Position numbers and translations under genes: made by a program | The notes under the pieces: generated by a model | What the model was told of the DNA's origin: nothing | Seen by the model: the letters and a program-made list of their open reading frames with translations, nothing else | Database searches by the model: none | Source: Apophysomyces variabilis | Taxonomy: Eukaryota; Mucoromycota; Mucoromycetes; Mucorales; Mucoraceae | NCBI GenBank assembly: GCA_002749535.1 | Contig: MZZL01000064.1 | Coordinates: 186,001-250,000 of the forward strand | Direction of reading: 5' to 3' | Length of the DNA: 64,000 nucleotides | Shown: one piece after another, positions 48,892 through 60,101 of the stretch | Layout of the letters: each line of letters starts with the position of its first letter | Position numbering within the stretch: position 1 is the first letter of the stretch

Positions 48892-50434
48892 ATGGAACCT
48901 CATGCAGCCTTGCGATCACTCGCAGCCAACTCAGACTCTGCTGTTGTAGGATTAAGCCTAAATAAGCATGGACTTGCCCTACAAAAACTATCAACTAATC
49001 GATTGACGAGCCGAATAGCCGCTCTTCCGCCCTTGAATCTGACAAAAGCAATGCCATTCACACCCACAGAAGGTTTCATTGCCACACGCAACGATATGTC
49101 TTCAGCAAATCTAAATGTACTGTCTATGGACCGCACACCGCTAGAACATGATGCAGAATACTTTCAGCGCAGGTCAGTCAGCGGAGTGCGATGGTCCATG
49201 GCACAACTGATGGAGGCGTGCCACACATTATTGTTTTCTACAACGTTGCTACAACGTACCCTTCGCCGGATATTGACATGCATCGTCAATGACGGTCTAA
49301 CCTCAGCATTCACTCCTATCTTACAAAAAGCAAAATCCAATTCGGAAAGGTTGGCGCAAGCGATGGAATCACCTTCAATGGAACTGGTGAAACACGCTGC
49401 TTCGACCATTGCAACACTCAAGGAATTGTGTTTACTAATCAAGGCCAGACTATCAACGCTCGTTCAAGTTCTGGAAGCTAAATATGCACGCCACCTCCTT
49501 CTTTCCATCCATGGAGCGACAGTCGATATGAAAGAGGTTTGGGAGGTCCTTGCTCCATTGTTAACGGGTGAATCAACCCCTCAACGAACACCCTCCCAAG
49601 CTACACAGTCTTATTTCCCACCTGCTCGGCCCTCACCCCTGCTCCAACCTACATCTTCCACGCCAACCTCTAATCATACGAACAGTAACAAATCCAGCAG
49701 TCTCTCCCCATTACCACTATTGTTACCTGCTGCTAATCGAGGCAGATCTCACAGTGAACAGATGACTTCACCCGTCATATCTCCTCTCACTTCACCAAAT
49801 ACAGAAGATAATACGTCGCTTTTTAATCATCTCAAGCTAGCCGTCATGGGGTCCCTTAGCGTTGTGGAGCTATTGAAAGAGTCGATTGAAGAAGCCTTGG
49901 CGACGAATGTTTCTAGTACATTGGCTAAGAAACTTAATGACTTGGCAAGGATAGGTCAACAGGCAGCAGAATTGACGCTGCGCCTGGATAAGGCATTGGA
50001 GAGCATGACAAAAGATGAGCAACCCTCATCGCCCTCACGGAAAGAACTAAGTCGTCGATTTTGGGAAGATACCAATGGATATCTCAAGGTATCAATGCAG
50101 CTGGACCTGAGGGAAAGTTACCTAATAAGCGACTTTATTTTCTTTCTTTTAGGCTATCGTATCGGTGATGAGCTCTATCCGGGCGATCTCGACCGAAGAA
50201 GAGTTTGTATGGCCCAAGACAGTGAAGCAGGGTTGTCTGCATGTGACACGGGTTACTGCCGAGGTGGCCAAGTTATGGAATAGCGATAGTGTGTTTGCAG
50301 AAGATGGGTATTATCTTGGAGGTGATGACAAACAGTATCATCCTATCCAGCGAAGTGTGAGCAGCTCTGAGCAGATTGCTACCTCTGTCCAACTTAGTTC
50401 CTCTCCTTCCCTTTTGCGGCAGACGCCCCTATGA
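48892..50434 (+). CDS. SOG2: Sog2-like protein (RAM signalling network), without leucine-rich repeats
   Basis: Exons 48892-50088 and 50153-50434 join in frame, giving 492 residues from ATG 48892 (MEPHAALRSLAANSDSAVVG). Helical segments match the Sog2 C-terminal (RAM pathway) domain: VSGVRWSMAQLMEACHTLLF, LLKESIEEALATNV, RIGQQAAELTLRLDKALE and FWEDTNGYLKAIVSVMSSIR, the last spanning the splice junction. A Ser/Pro/Thr-rich linker (about residues 235-310) interrupts the helices. Sog2 works with the Cbk1/Mob2 kinase module in polarised growth and cell separation. Known Sog2 proteins carry N-terminal leucine-rich repeats, which are absent here. The call rests on recalled similarity of the helical domain, so it is moderate. 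Confidence 0.6.
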
Positions 50435-51103
50435 ACAGAAAGAACAGTCAAACAAGTAGTTCCAGTTGAGATGTCCGAAGTAAACTCCAGAACGTAGCGT
50501 GTGTAAATGTTATGAGGAAGAAAGCAGTAAGAATACTGTGAGACTTTGGTATATCCGTTTATTTAGAGTGGGAGTTCACCCCTTTTATATGCCTCAACTA
50601 GTAAAATTTGGATTTAGAGCAACCGATCTTGACTAAGCTTCATTTTATATTTTGTTAATCGCTTGCGAATACAACATTAGTAAAGCGGGTCCTTAACAGA
50701 AGGTTAGAGCGTCAGGTTGGCGTTTAACATAAATGCACCGTCAACCAACGTTAGAGAAATATAAAAGAGCAAAATGACACATTTGTGCGATCTATCATGG
50801 ACTTTCCTTCCGCGTAATTAGCGATTTTCAGCAATATATGCTCCGTTTCCTTCTCACCCATTTAGACTGCTGTTTGAACTCTGTGGCTATGATTCGTAAC
50901 CTGCAACAATTCCACAACAGGTAAAAGAAAAGGTATCATATGCGCGCGGAAAATGAACGCAGACGTTCAGTATGTATACCACCTTAGATAAGATCAGCCA
51001 TAAGATAGCGTAGAGAATCTTTTATCCAAAATTCCAGGACCCGATATGTATGTACCTTGTTGATATGGTAACTTAGACTACTTTACTAAGCCTTGCTTCT
51101 TAC
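50435..51103. other. Intergenic region between convergent genes
   Basis: About 670 bases, AT-rich, holding the 3' ends of the Sog2-like and F-box genes. No gene or RNA recognised. Confidence 0.4.
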
Positions 51104-52971
51104 TTAACAGGTGCTCTTTTTATTGATATACATGTGATTGACAGATTGGCAATGAATATGAACGTAGCCGCTCACCAGGTTACGGAATCTAAGCTGGGAT
51201 CTAAATTCTCGATCCTGTCTTCTGCATAGCTCCTTTAATGAAGTTTTGTTGGCTTGATCCCGTGATTGACTCACGATTGCCTTTATGGTGGACACATCGT
51301 CTGTAGAAAGAGGAAGAAATCTTGTCGCAAAGCCTGTGTCATCAAATGTGGTGTGTATATCCGTACTATAATACCACTTGGTTACAGTTGGATCAAATTC
51401 CACTTCATGCGCTGTCTTATGACTGTGTTCGATATGCATGGTGAGGGCAAAAAATCGTACAGTGCCCATTCCAGCTCGTTTATCGCAGACTAGCTCAAAT
51501 TTATCAAACGATTGGTGTTGCATGGGTATATAGACCTTCAAGGATGATGTTGGATACGTGCATCGGTCTAGACGCAGTTTATCAAGTCCACGACATTGGC
51601 TGGAGATACATTCAAAGACAGATGTGTTCAGATCTGCATTAACAATCTCCAAGGAGACGAGACAATGCGGTTTGGGATTGATAGTCCTTTCTGCGGTTAA
51701 TTGGATATTATCCAGCGTGAGCTGGGTGACATTAGGACAGGACGCTAGGATATCGTTCATGTCGAATGGGATTACTTCATCTCGACTATCAACAATTTTC
51801 AGCTTCCTCAGACCACGAAAACGCCCAATATCGTCTAAAAATTCAGATGGATGAGAGCACTCGGGCCGAGGACCGATGAACAGCCTAGAAATCTTCTGCG
51901 CCAGTGGGCTTGCCAGCAGCCAGTCATAGATTTTGAAGTTTTCGTACAAATCAGACTTTCTGTCTTCATACAGGTCTATTTCTTCTAGGGTAGTGTTGAA
52001 TTCCGCCAAAGCTTCAAATAACAGTGGATCTAGTGATGTGACGGACACCCATCGAATACTCCTTAGCTGCTGGCAATTCTTGGCAAAAGTGCGATAGGCC
52101 TCCGCTGCTGTAGAGGAGCGACCTGGCCATTTATGGAAACCTCTTTCGAACCGACAGGATTCGAGGTTAGGGTAACGTAAACCAAAGTAATGAAGCCATT
52201 GGGGGTAGTGATAGAATGCATTACCAAAGTCAAGAGTTATCTTTCGCAAGGTCTGGATAGGTTCAACCTTTGGATCGATATCTTCAATGGGAGGTGGTCT
52301 TGTACTTCTCTCCGTCTGTGAAATACCCAGAATAAGGGTTTCGAGACGGGGGCAAGCTTTATGAATAAGATCCATGCGATGCAGAGTCATCACATGTTGC
52401 GAGTCGATATTATCGAGAGCCAAATACCGAAGCCGGTTAATGGAAGGTAACACATCAAGGATGCGGTGAAATCCGACTTGATTGTTCACTGCAGAGAGAT
52501 TTAATTGGGTTAGTTCGGTCCCTTGTGCTGTACACCAGGCAATGATATCCTCGAAAGAAGATCCTATAAAACGAGATACAACAGTAGTAAACGTTAGCGA
52601 CAATAAATACAATCACGGGCTTTCTCAGTTTCCATTGTTGTGCTACTTTTACCAAAGTTGACGGACAGAGATTCGACTTTAGGACATGCAAGTCGTAGTC
52701 GACGGACCTCATCGCCAGTAAGATCGGGAACATCTAGTTTTAAGGACCGTACGATGTTGCCTGTTTCATTGGAGTGATGGTGTTTTTCAAGGAACTTCAA
52801 GAGTCTTCGAAGCTTAGCTCGGCTGTGGACTGCGACGTTACGATACAATAGACTGCGAAAAGTGTTATTCCAGCTTTTGCAGACACAGAGAACCGAGAGT
52901 TTGTCATAGCTGGCTAGGTAGGAAACGATAGCACGAATAACTTCAAGTGGCAAGTCTGTAAGAAGGGTCAT
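51104..52971 (-). CDS. F-box and leucine-rich-repeat protein
   Basis: Starts at ATG 52971 (MTLLTDLPLEVIRAIVSYLA), where the first residues are an F-box: LPLEVIRAIVSYLASYDKLS, then VCKSWNNTFRSLLYRNV. An upstream in-frame ATG at 53049 would add 26 residues before the F-box. One intron (about 52566-52610) links exon 1 to the long second exon, which ends at 51104. The rest contains irregular leucine-rich repeats (LRYLALDNIDSQ, CPRLETLILGIS, FRGLRKLKIVDSRDEVIPF, CPNVTQLTLDNIQL). F-box/LRR proteins are substrate receptors of SCF ubiquitin ligases. The family is expanded in Mucoromycota, and the target cannot be inferred. ULA1 in the same window belongs to the pathway that neddylates and activates SCF cullins. 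Confidence 0.85.
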
Positions 52972-53411
52972 GGACCTGGAAAGAGAGAACGGTGCATAAC
53001 GAGGTTGACCCTCGCATTTTACGTGCACAGTGCCATCACCGTGCCACATCTATTGTCGCCGCTTAAACTTAAAACGGCTGCGCAATGCCATGTGCTGTTT
53101 ATTGCGTTGACAGTTAAATCAAATTTGCGTCGACTGGAAATGATATAGGTAAGGGGTATGTGAGAACATTTTTTCCCTAGGATAGTGATTTCTTACTTAC
53201 TCCGATGATATGCACAAGAATAAAGTTGGGCAAGGCGAAACGACGGGCCGTCAGAACATGGTGATCTACAGTTATTCAACTTACCGTTCGAGACGTGTAT
53301 ATATATGAATCACTGCTACCTAAGGTAACAGGAAACTACATTCCTAGTGGTTATATTAAAAAAATAAACTACTGCGGGTCGACAAAATTCTGCAAAGCAT
53401 CCATATCCATG

Positions 53412-54697
53412 TCACAACGAGTCAGCGATGTGATGCATCGATTTAACCGAGCGGACATCTCTTTGCCACAGTATATGACAGTTTTTGCATACTGATATAC
53501 CGTGGTGAAAAATACCGTAGACTGTAATGACCTTGTTCAAGTCTCTTCTCATGCATGCATGACAAACCTGGATATACTATCCATAAACGCGAACATAAAA
53601 TAAGATGCACTAACCTGTGAAGTACCAGAACTCATCTATAGTCACAGCGATCAGCTTACCATGTCGCTCTCTACTTTTAACTGGATTCCATAACTTGTTG
53701 ACCACTGCTGTTCTTTTCCCTTTTCTTGAAGCGTGCCGTTGTACTCTAAACATTCCCGCTCCGAACACAATCAATGGTATTTTACTTGTTGTTCCAAAAA
53801 GGCATGGGTGGCACTTTCATGTCTGTGGATGTGGTTTGTTCAAAGTCGATCTCAAAGTAGATTCTCTTCGACTGAATGAGAAACTTTCGTTAATGCCTTT
53901 GCTTGTATCTATATCTCACCACTCACCTGGAGCGGCACTGCAACTTCTTTTGTTCTTTGCGCTTATATCTTCGCTTTCTTCTTTTCTTCCAATTGCGCCT
54001 CGTGTTCGTTCCCCGTCTCTTACAATACATTTTCCCGCCATTTACAAGTATGTTTGCAAACTCCTCCGGAACTCGCTGTTTGTCTTAGTAATCTGTGAAC
54101 GATATTTTTGCCATGCAACGTCCATAAAACCTTGCTAATGCGGAAAATTTCTGAAGAAAGTATGCAGCGAATTCATGGTGACGTTGGGATGATGCGGGTT
54201 TACGTGTAATGATATTTACTTCTATTCTCGTAACAATTTGTTTGTCTTTGTCTTTCTGCAATCTTTTTTCCCTCCTGTCTAACCCGTCATCGCATGAACT
54301 ATCAGTAAAAACTATCAAAGGCAGAGTTGGCTCTATTCCATCCGGCCATTCGAAAATACCTCCACTAATACGTTCAAATACGTATTCGAAGCTATATTCA
54401 TAGCTTCCTTTTCGCCAAGTGTCTACCAAGAATTCTTAAGCAAAAGTCTATTTATACAAAAATTAGTATGTATTGTGAAAAATGAAGTCGGTATTGGATA
54501 AATGAACAGATCCTTGACTTGAAATTTTCGACGATATTGCTGCTGTACGATGTCGCAAGTAAAGCGCAACCCTCTGTTAACACGTCTGAAGTACGTAGTA
54601 TTTTTATTGGAGGATTAAGCAGAGCAGGATATATGTGGCTGGATGCCTGCCAGGATTTTTTGAGATCAACAGGCATTGTATCAGTCTTTGTCATCAT
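53412..54697 (-). pseudogene. Broken TnpB/Fanzor-like protein gene with C-terminal zinc ribbon
   Basis: Read on the minus strand toward 53412. The last exon (down to TGA 53412-53414) encodes VCHACMRRDLNK, then VCKNCHILWQRDVRS. That is two CxxC pairs followed five residues later by RDV, the spacing of the OrfB/TnpB zinc ribbon and third RuvC Asp. A 47-base intron (53568-53614) precedes it, and GTSQ just upstream completes the usual TS-x-x-C entry. Before that comes IPLIVFGAGMFRVQ and LIAVTIDEF (53630-53785), and a very Lys/Arg-rich block (about 53900-54020). Further segments (FAAYFLQKFSALARFYGR near 54100-54170; NIVENFKSRICSFIQYRL near 54490-54560) fit the N-terminal helical half. A one-base frame shift separates DEF from GTSQ at about 53628, and other breaks occur upstream, so it is a relic. 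RuvC-I and -II residues were not identified. No host-gene alternative seen. Confidence 0.6.
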
Positions 54698-56047
54698 TGA
54701 TCGACCTTGCTCTTCATGACGACTATGATCCTTTTCTATCCAGCTGATACAGGGGCGTTGCGATTAGCACGACTCTCAATCAACAGTACAGGTAGACTTT
54801 GCCTTTGGTACCTTTGCTGACCAATTTATTGGCGCTATCCGTTGGATCAGGGCTCCTTTTTGCAGTGCTGTCGTCCGCGCCTTCATTGTAAAAGGCTTTT
54901 TTGATATTCGCGCTTTTCTCGGTATTTTCGATGCCGACCGCAAATGATCATGTCTTCTATTTTACTACTGTCACCTCTTTTTAAGTCTGACCCCAAAAGA
55001 GGCGTTTTTTTAGCTTTGACTCCTAAGGAATTCAACTGGTCCTGGTGGACATATTTATTATCTTTTTGCTCATCTGGGCCAAGGAATAAAATCAAATTCT
55101 CATTCGGAATTCGATATCCCTTCTTGGATTAATCAGAAAGTATCGCTCAGAAAAATAAAAGCAATTTACAAACCTCTTTAAAAATGTCTCCAGGTATTAT
55201 TAGTCCAAAAAAAGATATATCTAATACTGTTAATAAGCTGTCGCAGGAAGAAATCAACTCTCCTATCTCGAATTTGGATACTCATTCCAAGTCCGTTTCT
55301 ATATTATTTTCTTTTAACAGAGTTGACATGAGCTACATGGCAATCTTCAATTATATTTCCGCTCATCTGTCCCCAAACAAGCTGATACTGCCAATTAAAA
55401 CCGTGACCCCGTACTGGTTCTCTCCTTTTGCACTCTTTCCCCATCATTTTTTTAACATTAGTGTTTAACGTGATTTAACCTCTAAATCAAGCTGGACATG
55501 AATATATCATTAATTGGAATGATAGGCCAGTGAGCATTGTCTATGTTGATACACGCTGTATTTGCGGAATGTTCCATGCGGATTATTGTATAAATGAAAC
55601 CAAAACGAAAATTACATGGACCTAGTTTGGACGCTCCCGAAAATGATGCAACTTTTACATAATCTAATCAAAGACATGCCAAGATGCCTTTTCACGAGGC
55701 ATTACGCAGATGAACTTTCGAATCGTATCGAAGAAGGCTGCAGAAGACTTTAGAAAACAACCAATATAATTAAAACACAAGGCAAAGTAGAGTAAGATAG
55801 AAGTTATAAAACTAGTTGAAGGACTAACAAAAAATATAAAAACCTCAATGGAGCTTCTAATCATCTAACAGAGTGTCAAGATCTTGATCTTGCTGCTGCT
55901 GCTATTCCTCTTGTTATTGGCGCTGGCGGCATCGGACTCACTGTGGGCGCCCTCTGCGACCCTATGTAAAGGTCATATTTAGTATCCGTTTATTTGAATT
56001 GACACATATGCTGAGCAATAATAATTTTATCACGCGCCCTCCTCAAA
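54698..56047. other. Degenerate accessory DNA with coding remnants
   Basis: Several open fragments occur without a convincing gene. At 55184-55468 (+) ATG in a good A-rich context opens 94 codons ending FSPFALFPHHFFNISV. About 55493-55631 (+) reads GHEYIINWNDRPVSIVYVDT then CICGMFHADYCINETKTK. After a frame change, 55618-55755 reads MMQLLHNLIKDMPRCLFTRH. These adjoining segments look like one decayed protein gene. A CTG/GCT repeat lies near 55893-55908. It is probably part of the same mobile-element graveyard. Confidence 0.3.
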
Positions 56048-56057
56048 CACCACAGGG

Positions 56058-56272
56058 GGTTCCACTATGGGAAGTGGTTCCTGATGTACTGCTTTTCATT
56101 AAGTAAAGAAATAGTACATCAGGAACCAAAGTTTCCGAGTCCGCTGCAGAATGCAACGTTGGTTCCCAATGGACTATTTTATACTTAATAGAAAATAGTA
56201 CATCAGGAACCAGAAATAGCTCAATAGGAACTGATAGAGACCAGTAGGAATCCACATTTCCCATAGTGTTCC
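56058..56272. mobile_element. MITE-like inverted-repeat element with internal perfect hairpin
   Basis: The left end 56058-56081 (GGTTCCACTATGGGAAGTGG) and the complement of the right end 56247-56272 (GGAACACTATGGGAAATGTG) match over CACTATGGGAA and continue as GTGG(A)TTCC, so they are terminal inverted repeats of about 24 bases. Inside, TGGTTCCTGATGTACT (56075-56090) pairs perfectly with AGTACATCAGGAACCA (56113-56128), and the latter recurs as a direct copy at 56197-56212. At 215 bases with no coding capacity it fits a miniature element mobilised by a Tc1/mariner-type transposase. The family is inferred from the ends only. Confidence 0.65.
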
Positions 56273-56652
56273 ATAATTATAATGAACTTTGATAATATCT
56301 CTTCTTACTGCCAGACATAATACAAGCTGCCGGCTCTTCATCTTATTGTGTGCCTTCATTGTTTTATTATATTCTGCGATGAGATCGATCCAAGTTATTC
56401 ATGCATTGAATTCATTTGAGAGTTAACACGTATGCATACGAAGCTCCACGTCGACTTATCACCTCTTTTTCTAAAATCTGATATTAATGAGTATTTAACA
56501 GGATTCATCCATCAAGACAGACATCCACATTTCTTTTTTAATTTATGCTTGCTTTCTTGAATTTTCATTCTGTTTAAAGATCACTTTAACTAGCTTCTTC
56601 CTTTTGTTATTATTATTACTTATACCAGTAAGTGTCATAGTGAAAGACTTAC
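56273..56652. other. Intergenic
   Basis: About 380 AT-rich bases between the inverted-repeat element and the small gene. Presumably its promoter. Nothing else seen. Confidence 0.35.
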
Positions 56653-57038
56653 ATGATTCGTATGAATACTGATAGCCTGGTTAGTAAGAGGGCAGAACTA
56701 CCTTCATGGCGAGGAAAACAGCTGTGAGTATCCCACAGCTAATTTTACATTCTAAACTTCACAGTTGAAATCTCTGTAGCACCATCAGTCTAAAAGGATT
56801 CCATGTATATCTGCGCCAAGAAGGGGTCACTATCAGGAGAAATGCATACGATCATCTGTGGCAACAACAGGTCGGGATCCTCTATGTCGACTTTTGCTGC
56901 GACATTTTATGGCTCGTTCAAGACTTCACGGTGGATTTCCTGAACTTCAACGATCGACGACAACGAGAACAGCAGCAAGATCAGTACACCGAGGCCGCCA
57001 AACGCTTCGTCGGGCGTACGATGAACAAACGAACTTAA
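56653..57038 (+). CDS. Small uncharacterised protein, two exons, 109 residues
   Basis: Exon 1 56653-56723 starts at ATG (MIRMNTDSLVSKRAELPSW). The donor GTGAGT at 56724 and an acceptor CTGTAG at 56774-56779 with an upstream GCTAATT branch site remove 56 bases, and exon 2 runs 56780-57038 to TAA. The joined frame is open throughout. The product has a short N-terminal stretch, a hydrophobic middle (VGILYVDFCCDILWLVQDF) and a Gln/Arg/Lys-rich C-terminus (NDRRQREQQQDQYTEAAKRF). The middle could be a membrane or buried helix. I recognise no family. Support comes from splice signals and an open frame only. It converges on the glycosyltransferase, 176 bases apart. A longer ATG frame in another phase (56858-57124) looks like its shadow. 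Confidence 0.5.
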
Positions 57039-57214
57039 ACACGCTCGTCAACAGAAGCGGGGTCTGTTCGCGACGGAATTCAGCATGTGACTATGGAACG
57101 ACAAAGACAAAGATATATGCTTAATTGAACGAAAATGAAAAAGAACAACGTACAGATTGAAAAATCAACAGGAAGGTAAGCTCCATATAGAGAATAATAT
57201 TACAATCAAGTAGT

Positions 57215-59283
57215 CTATTGCAGATCTGCGGCTGTGACTTTCTCGCCTAGCTTGATTTTGTCAGCTGCTCGGAGACCACTGAGAGTGGCATCGTTGGGAC
57301 ATTTGTCGGGAGCAAAATGAACAATAAAATCACCATCTCGATAGCGCTTCGGGAAGGTATTAAAAGTGTGATCGTCTCTATCCAATAAGAACGTATGTTT
57401 GCTGTGCTCCGGTTTATTCAACAGATCCCACATCGCGCCTTGTTCATAGGATGGGCCTTTGTTGTACCATGCAGTGGTTTGCTGAAGTTCACGCAAAAAC
57501 TGCATACTCCACGACGAGTACCGCATTAAAAATACGCCAGCATTGATCATAGGATCACCGTTTGGACGAGCCACGATAAGATGTATCTCTCGGTCGAAGG
57601 CTTCCTTGTCACCTGGATAGCGTTCTCGTAGATCTTTGAAAAGGCTTTCTAATGACCGATCCTGGTTCATGATCACAGCGTCCATATCCAACCAGAAGAT
57701 CCATTCATATTTGGGTAGGACCTTTTCAATGACGTCGATCTTACCCCATACTGTTTTACGCTCTTTGCGAATTGCTTCTTGTGCAAATTCAGCAGATCGT
57801 GCGACAAAGGAATAACCATGACGTAAAGCATAGTCGCGCTTATTCATAGCAGCTTTCGTGCCAGATGGCTCCATGCAAGCGTCATAAATAAATGACGAAG
57901 TCACAATAGCAGTGGACAATCCTTTTGAGATCGACTGCCTAGTCGCTGGAGGGTTTACTGTTTCGTCGTCATCTAACGGGTCCATCGGGGGAGGCAGGTT
58001 CTGTGGACGGGGATGGCATACCAAAACAGGTTCAAGCGATGTCCAAACGGCTAGCTCGACAAACTCCGTATCCTGGTAGACCTGTGTAATTATACGATGT
58101 TGGTCATTGATAGATTCAACGTTGTTCTCCCATTGTGTAAATCGATGCGTGTCACGATCCTCAGCAAGAAATGTCGGAACCACCTTTTCTTTTACTTCAT
58201 CTGCAGCTTCAGGTGGCATGGATTCTATTGCTTTCTCTAATCTGTTGTTGAACTGTAGATAGTAATTATACATGTTCGTCAATAAGGCATCGGAAGATTT
58301 AAGCTGGATCTCAGTTTGTTTCTTTAGAGCAAGTTTTGCAGCAGTCGATCCGATGATGAAGGCACTCTGATCCGCAGGTTTACCAGAGAAAGTACCCCAT
58401 ACCAAATGCAGTGCTGCTTCGCTACTAAGCGTGTCGGATGACTCTGTATTCTCGCCAATGATACCGCTATCAAGTTCATGTTTGATGGTTGAGATACGGA
58501 CAAAACTATGAATGTCCTGAACGATCAAGTAGTCATATGTGATGCCTTCTTTGTTCGATAGTTCATCAGCCTAATTATAACGTAAAAATGGAAAGGTGTA
58601 TATCAGCAACGATGACTGACATATCCATTTGTATCATCTATTACCCATTGAATGACGTTGATTTGATTGAATGCTGTTTTCGGTGGCATTTCTACCAAAT
58701 CATTCCATTCCATAATTTCAGCTTCATATTGGCGTCGTACAGGCGTGTTCGATGCAGGCGGTCCACCGTGAATCCAGAATTTGTAATAAACATCTGTATC
58801 ATATCGCATGCAAGGTAGTAAATTATCTCTCATGCCAAAGTATTTCTCGCGGATTAACCGGCGCCGGGACATGTACTGCGCTGGGGAAGCAATGACAACG
58901 AGATAAGTATAATGTTTCGAGGTGTTGACAGGAATTTCATCTTTTCCCGGATTCGCCATGGACTGTGCGTCGTCTTGTTCATCCGTCTCATTGATATCCA
59001 GAGGACCTTCGTCTTCGTCTTGGTCTTCCAGGAAAGTATCAACCAAAGGAGGTATATCTTTAGATGGTTGCTTTGCCTGGGAATTGGGCGTTGGCGTAGC
59101 GTCTGTCGAAACGATCGTTGTCTCTTGTGTAATTGAGATTTGTGGTGAAGAGACTCGCACATTAAGATAAAACAACAGTAAGGCACCAACGAGTGCAAGG
59201 CCAAGAAGCAAGCGCCTGTTAGAACGAGGTCGTTTTGAGCCTGTTCCTGAATCAGGTTTATACAATGGTAAATCAGCAGGCAT
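57215..59283 (-). CDS. Fused glycosyltransferase: GT31-like N-terminal domain plus GT34 (Gma12/Mnn10) domain
   Basis: Exons 58645-59283 and 57215-58570, split by a 74-base intron, encode 664 residues from ATG 59283 (MPADLPLYKPDSGTGSKRPR). A membrane anchor follows (RRLLLGLALVGALLLFYLNV), giving a type II Golgi protein, then an acidic stem. Residues about 125-290 resemble GT31 galactosyltransferases (YLVVIASPAQYMSRRRLIRE, KFWIHGG, YDYLIVQDIHSFVRISTI), but the acidic D-D-D motif is replaced by QDIH. The C-terminal part is a complete GT34-type domain: IFWLDMDAVIMNQ (the DxD motif), INAGVFLMRYSSWSMQFL, EQGAMWDLL and DFIVHFAPDKCP. GT34 enzymes add alpha-mannose or alpha-galactose to glycans in the secretory pathway. 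The N-terminal half may be inactive. Domain assignment of the N-terminal half is from motif resemblance only. Confidence 0.8.
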
Positions 59284-60101
59284 AAGATACGCAGGTCAAA
59301 AAGAGCAAGCAAGAAATGATAGAAACAAGAGTCCATTTTTAACTGTTCTATTTATAGCTCGGTGCAAACAGTCCTTTCCAGTTCCGGATTTTCGATCTTG
59401 CTTCAGCCGCGATCAATAATAGCACCACGTTGTCATAACTAGAATTCAGATGACGAAGTTACAGGGGGAAGTGAAAAAGATTTGTAGGCATTATTCAGTT
59501 TCAAATTCGTTTTTCACAATGTCAGGCTAGTCTTATGTTATACAGCCTTACAGACTCTTTCCATGTAAACAATCGTATCTGCTGGTGGATCGAAAGATAT
59601 TATACAATCTCCCAAGAAACATGGTGTAGTTTGGACTCGTCATAAATCAACATTAAAAACAATAACACCGAAGTAGTTGAGCCCATTAACAAGTGTGCTC
59701 GACTTTAAGGACTCCTTTGAAGAGGTGTCTACTACTGTCGCAGAGCTGGTCAGAAAACAAGAGCACAGTGATCGAGTAGCAGGCGGTATCTCAGGACAGA
59801 GTGGACCAGTACGAAAAGCAACCAAAAAAGATTGGACGTATTGAAATAAACATTCCTTGCCTATAGAGTAGAACCCGCAGTTTCACTGAACGAAAAAGAA
59901 CAGCGGTAAGCAAATGCGCTACTGACAGAACTTCGAGGTCACTGTCACAAAGAAGCATACCACCAAAGATTAATCTCCCAAGCTAGCATTAATAAGAATT
60001 TCGCAATAAAACAAAGTGGCGATCGTACGTCATCATTTAAACTACAGATTTCTACAAGGTGGTACATTAAATCGTCAAATATAGATTAATGTGGGATATT
60101 A
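59284..60101. promoter_or_regulatory. Intergenic region upstream of the glycosyltransferase
   Basis: About 820 bases between the glycosyltransferase start and the 3' end of ELP4, both minus strand. It should contain the glycosyltransferase promoter. No gene or RNA recognised. Confidence 0.35.

Noticed and set aside
53617..54138. 173-codon plus-strand frame rich in Leu and Ser
   Set aside because: It is the antisense of the zinc-ribbon relic; the informative motifs are on the minus strand.
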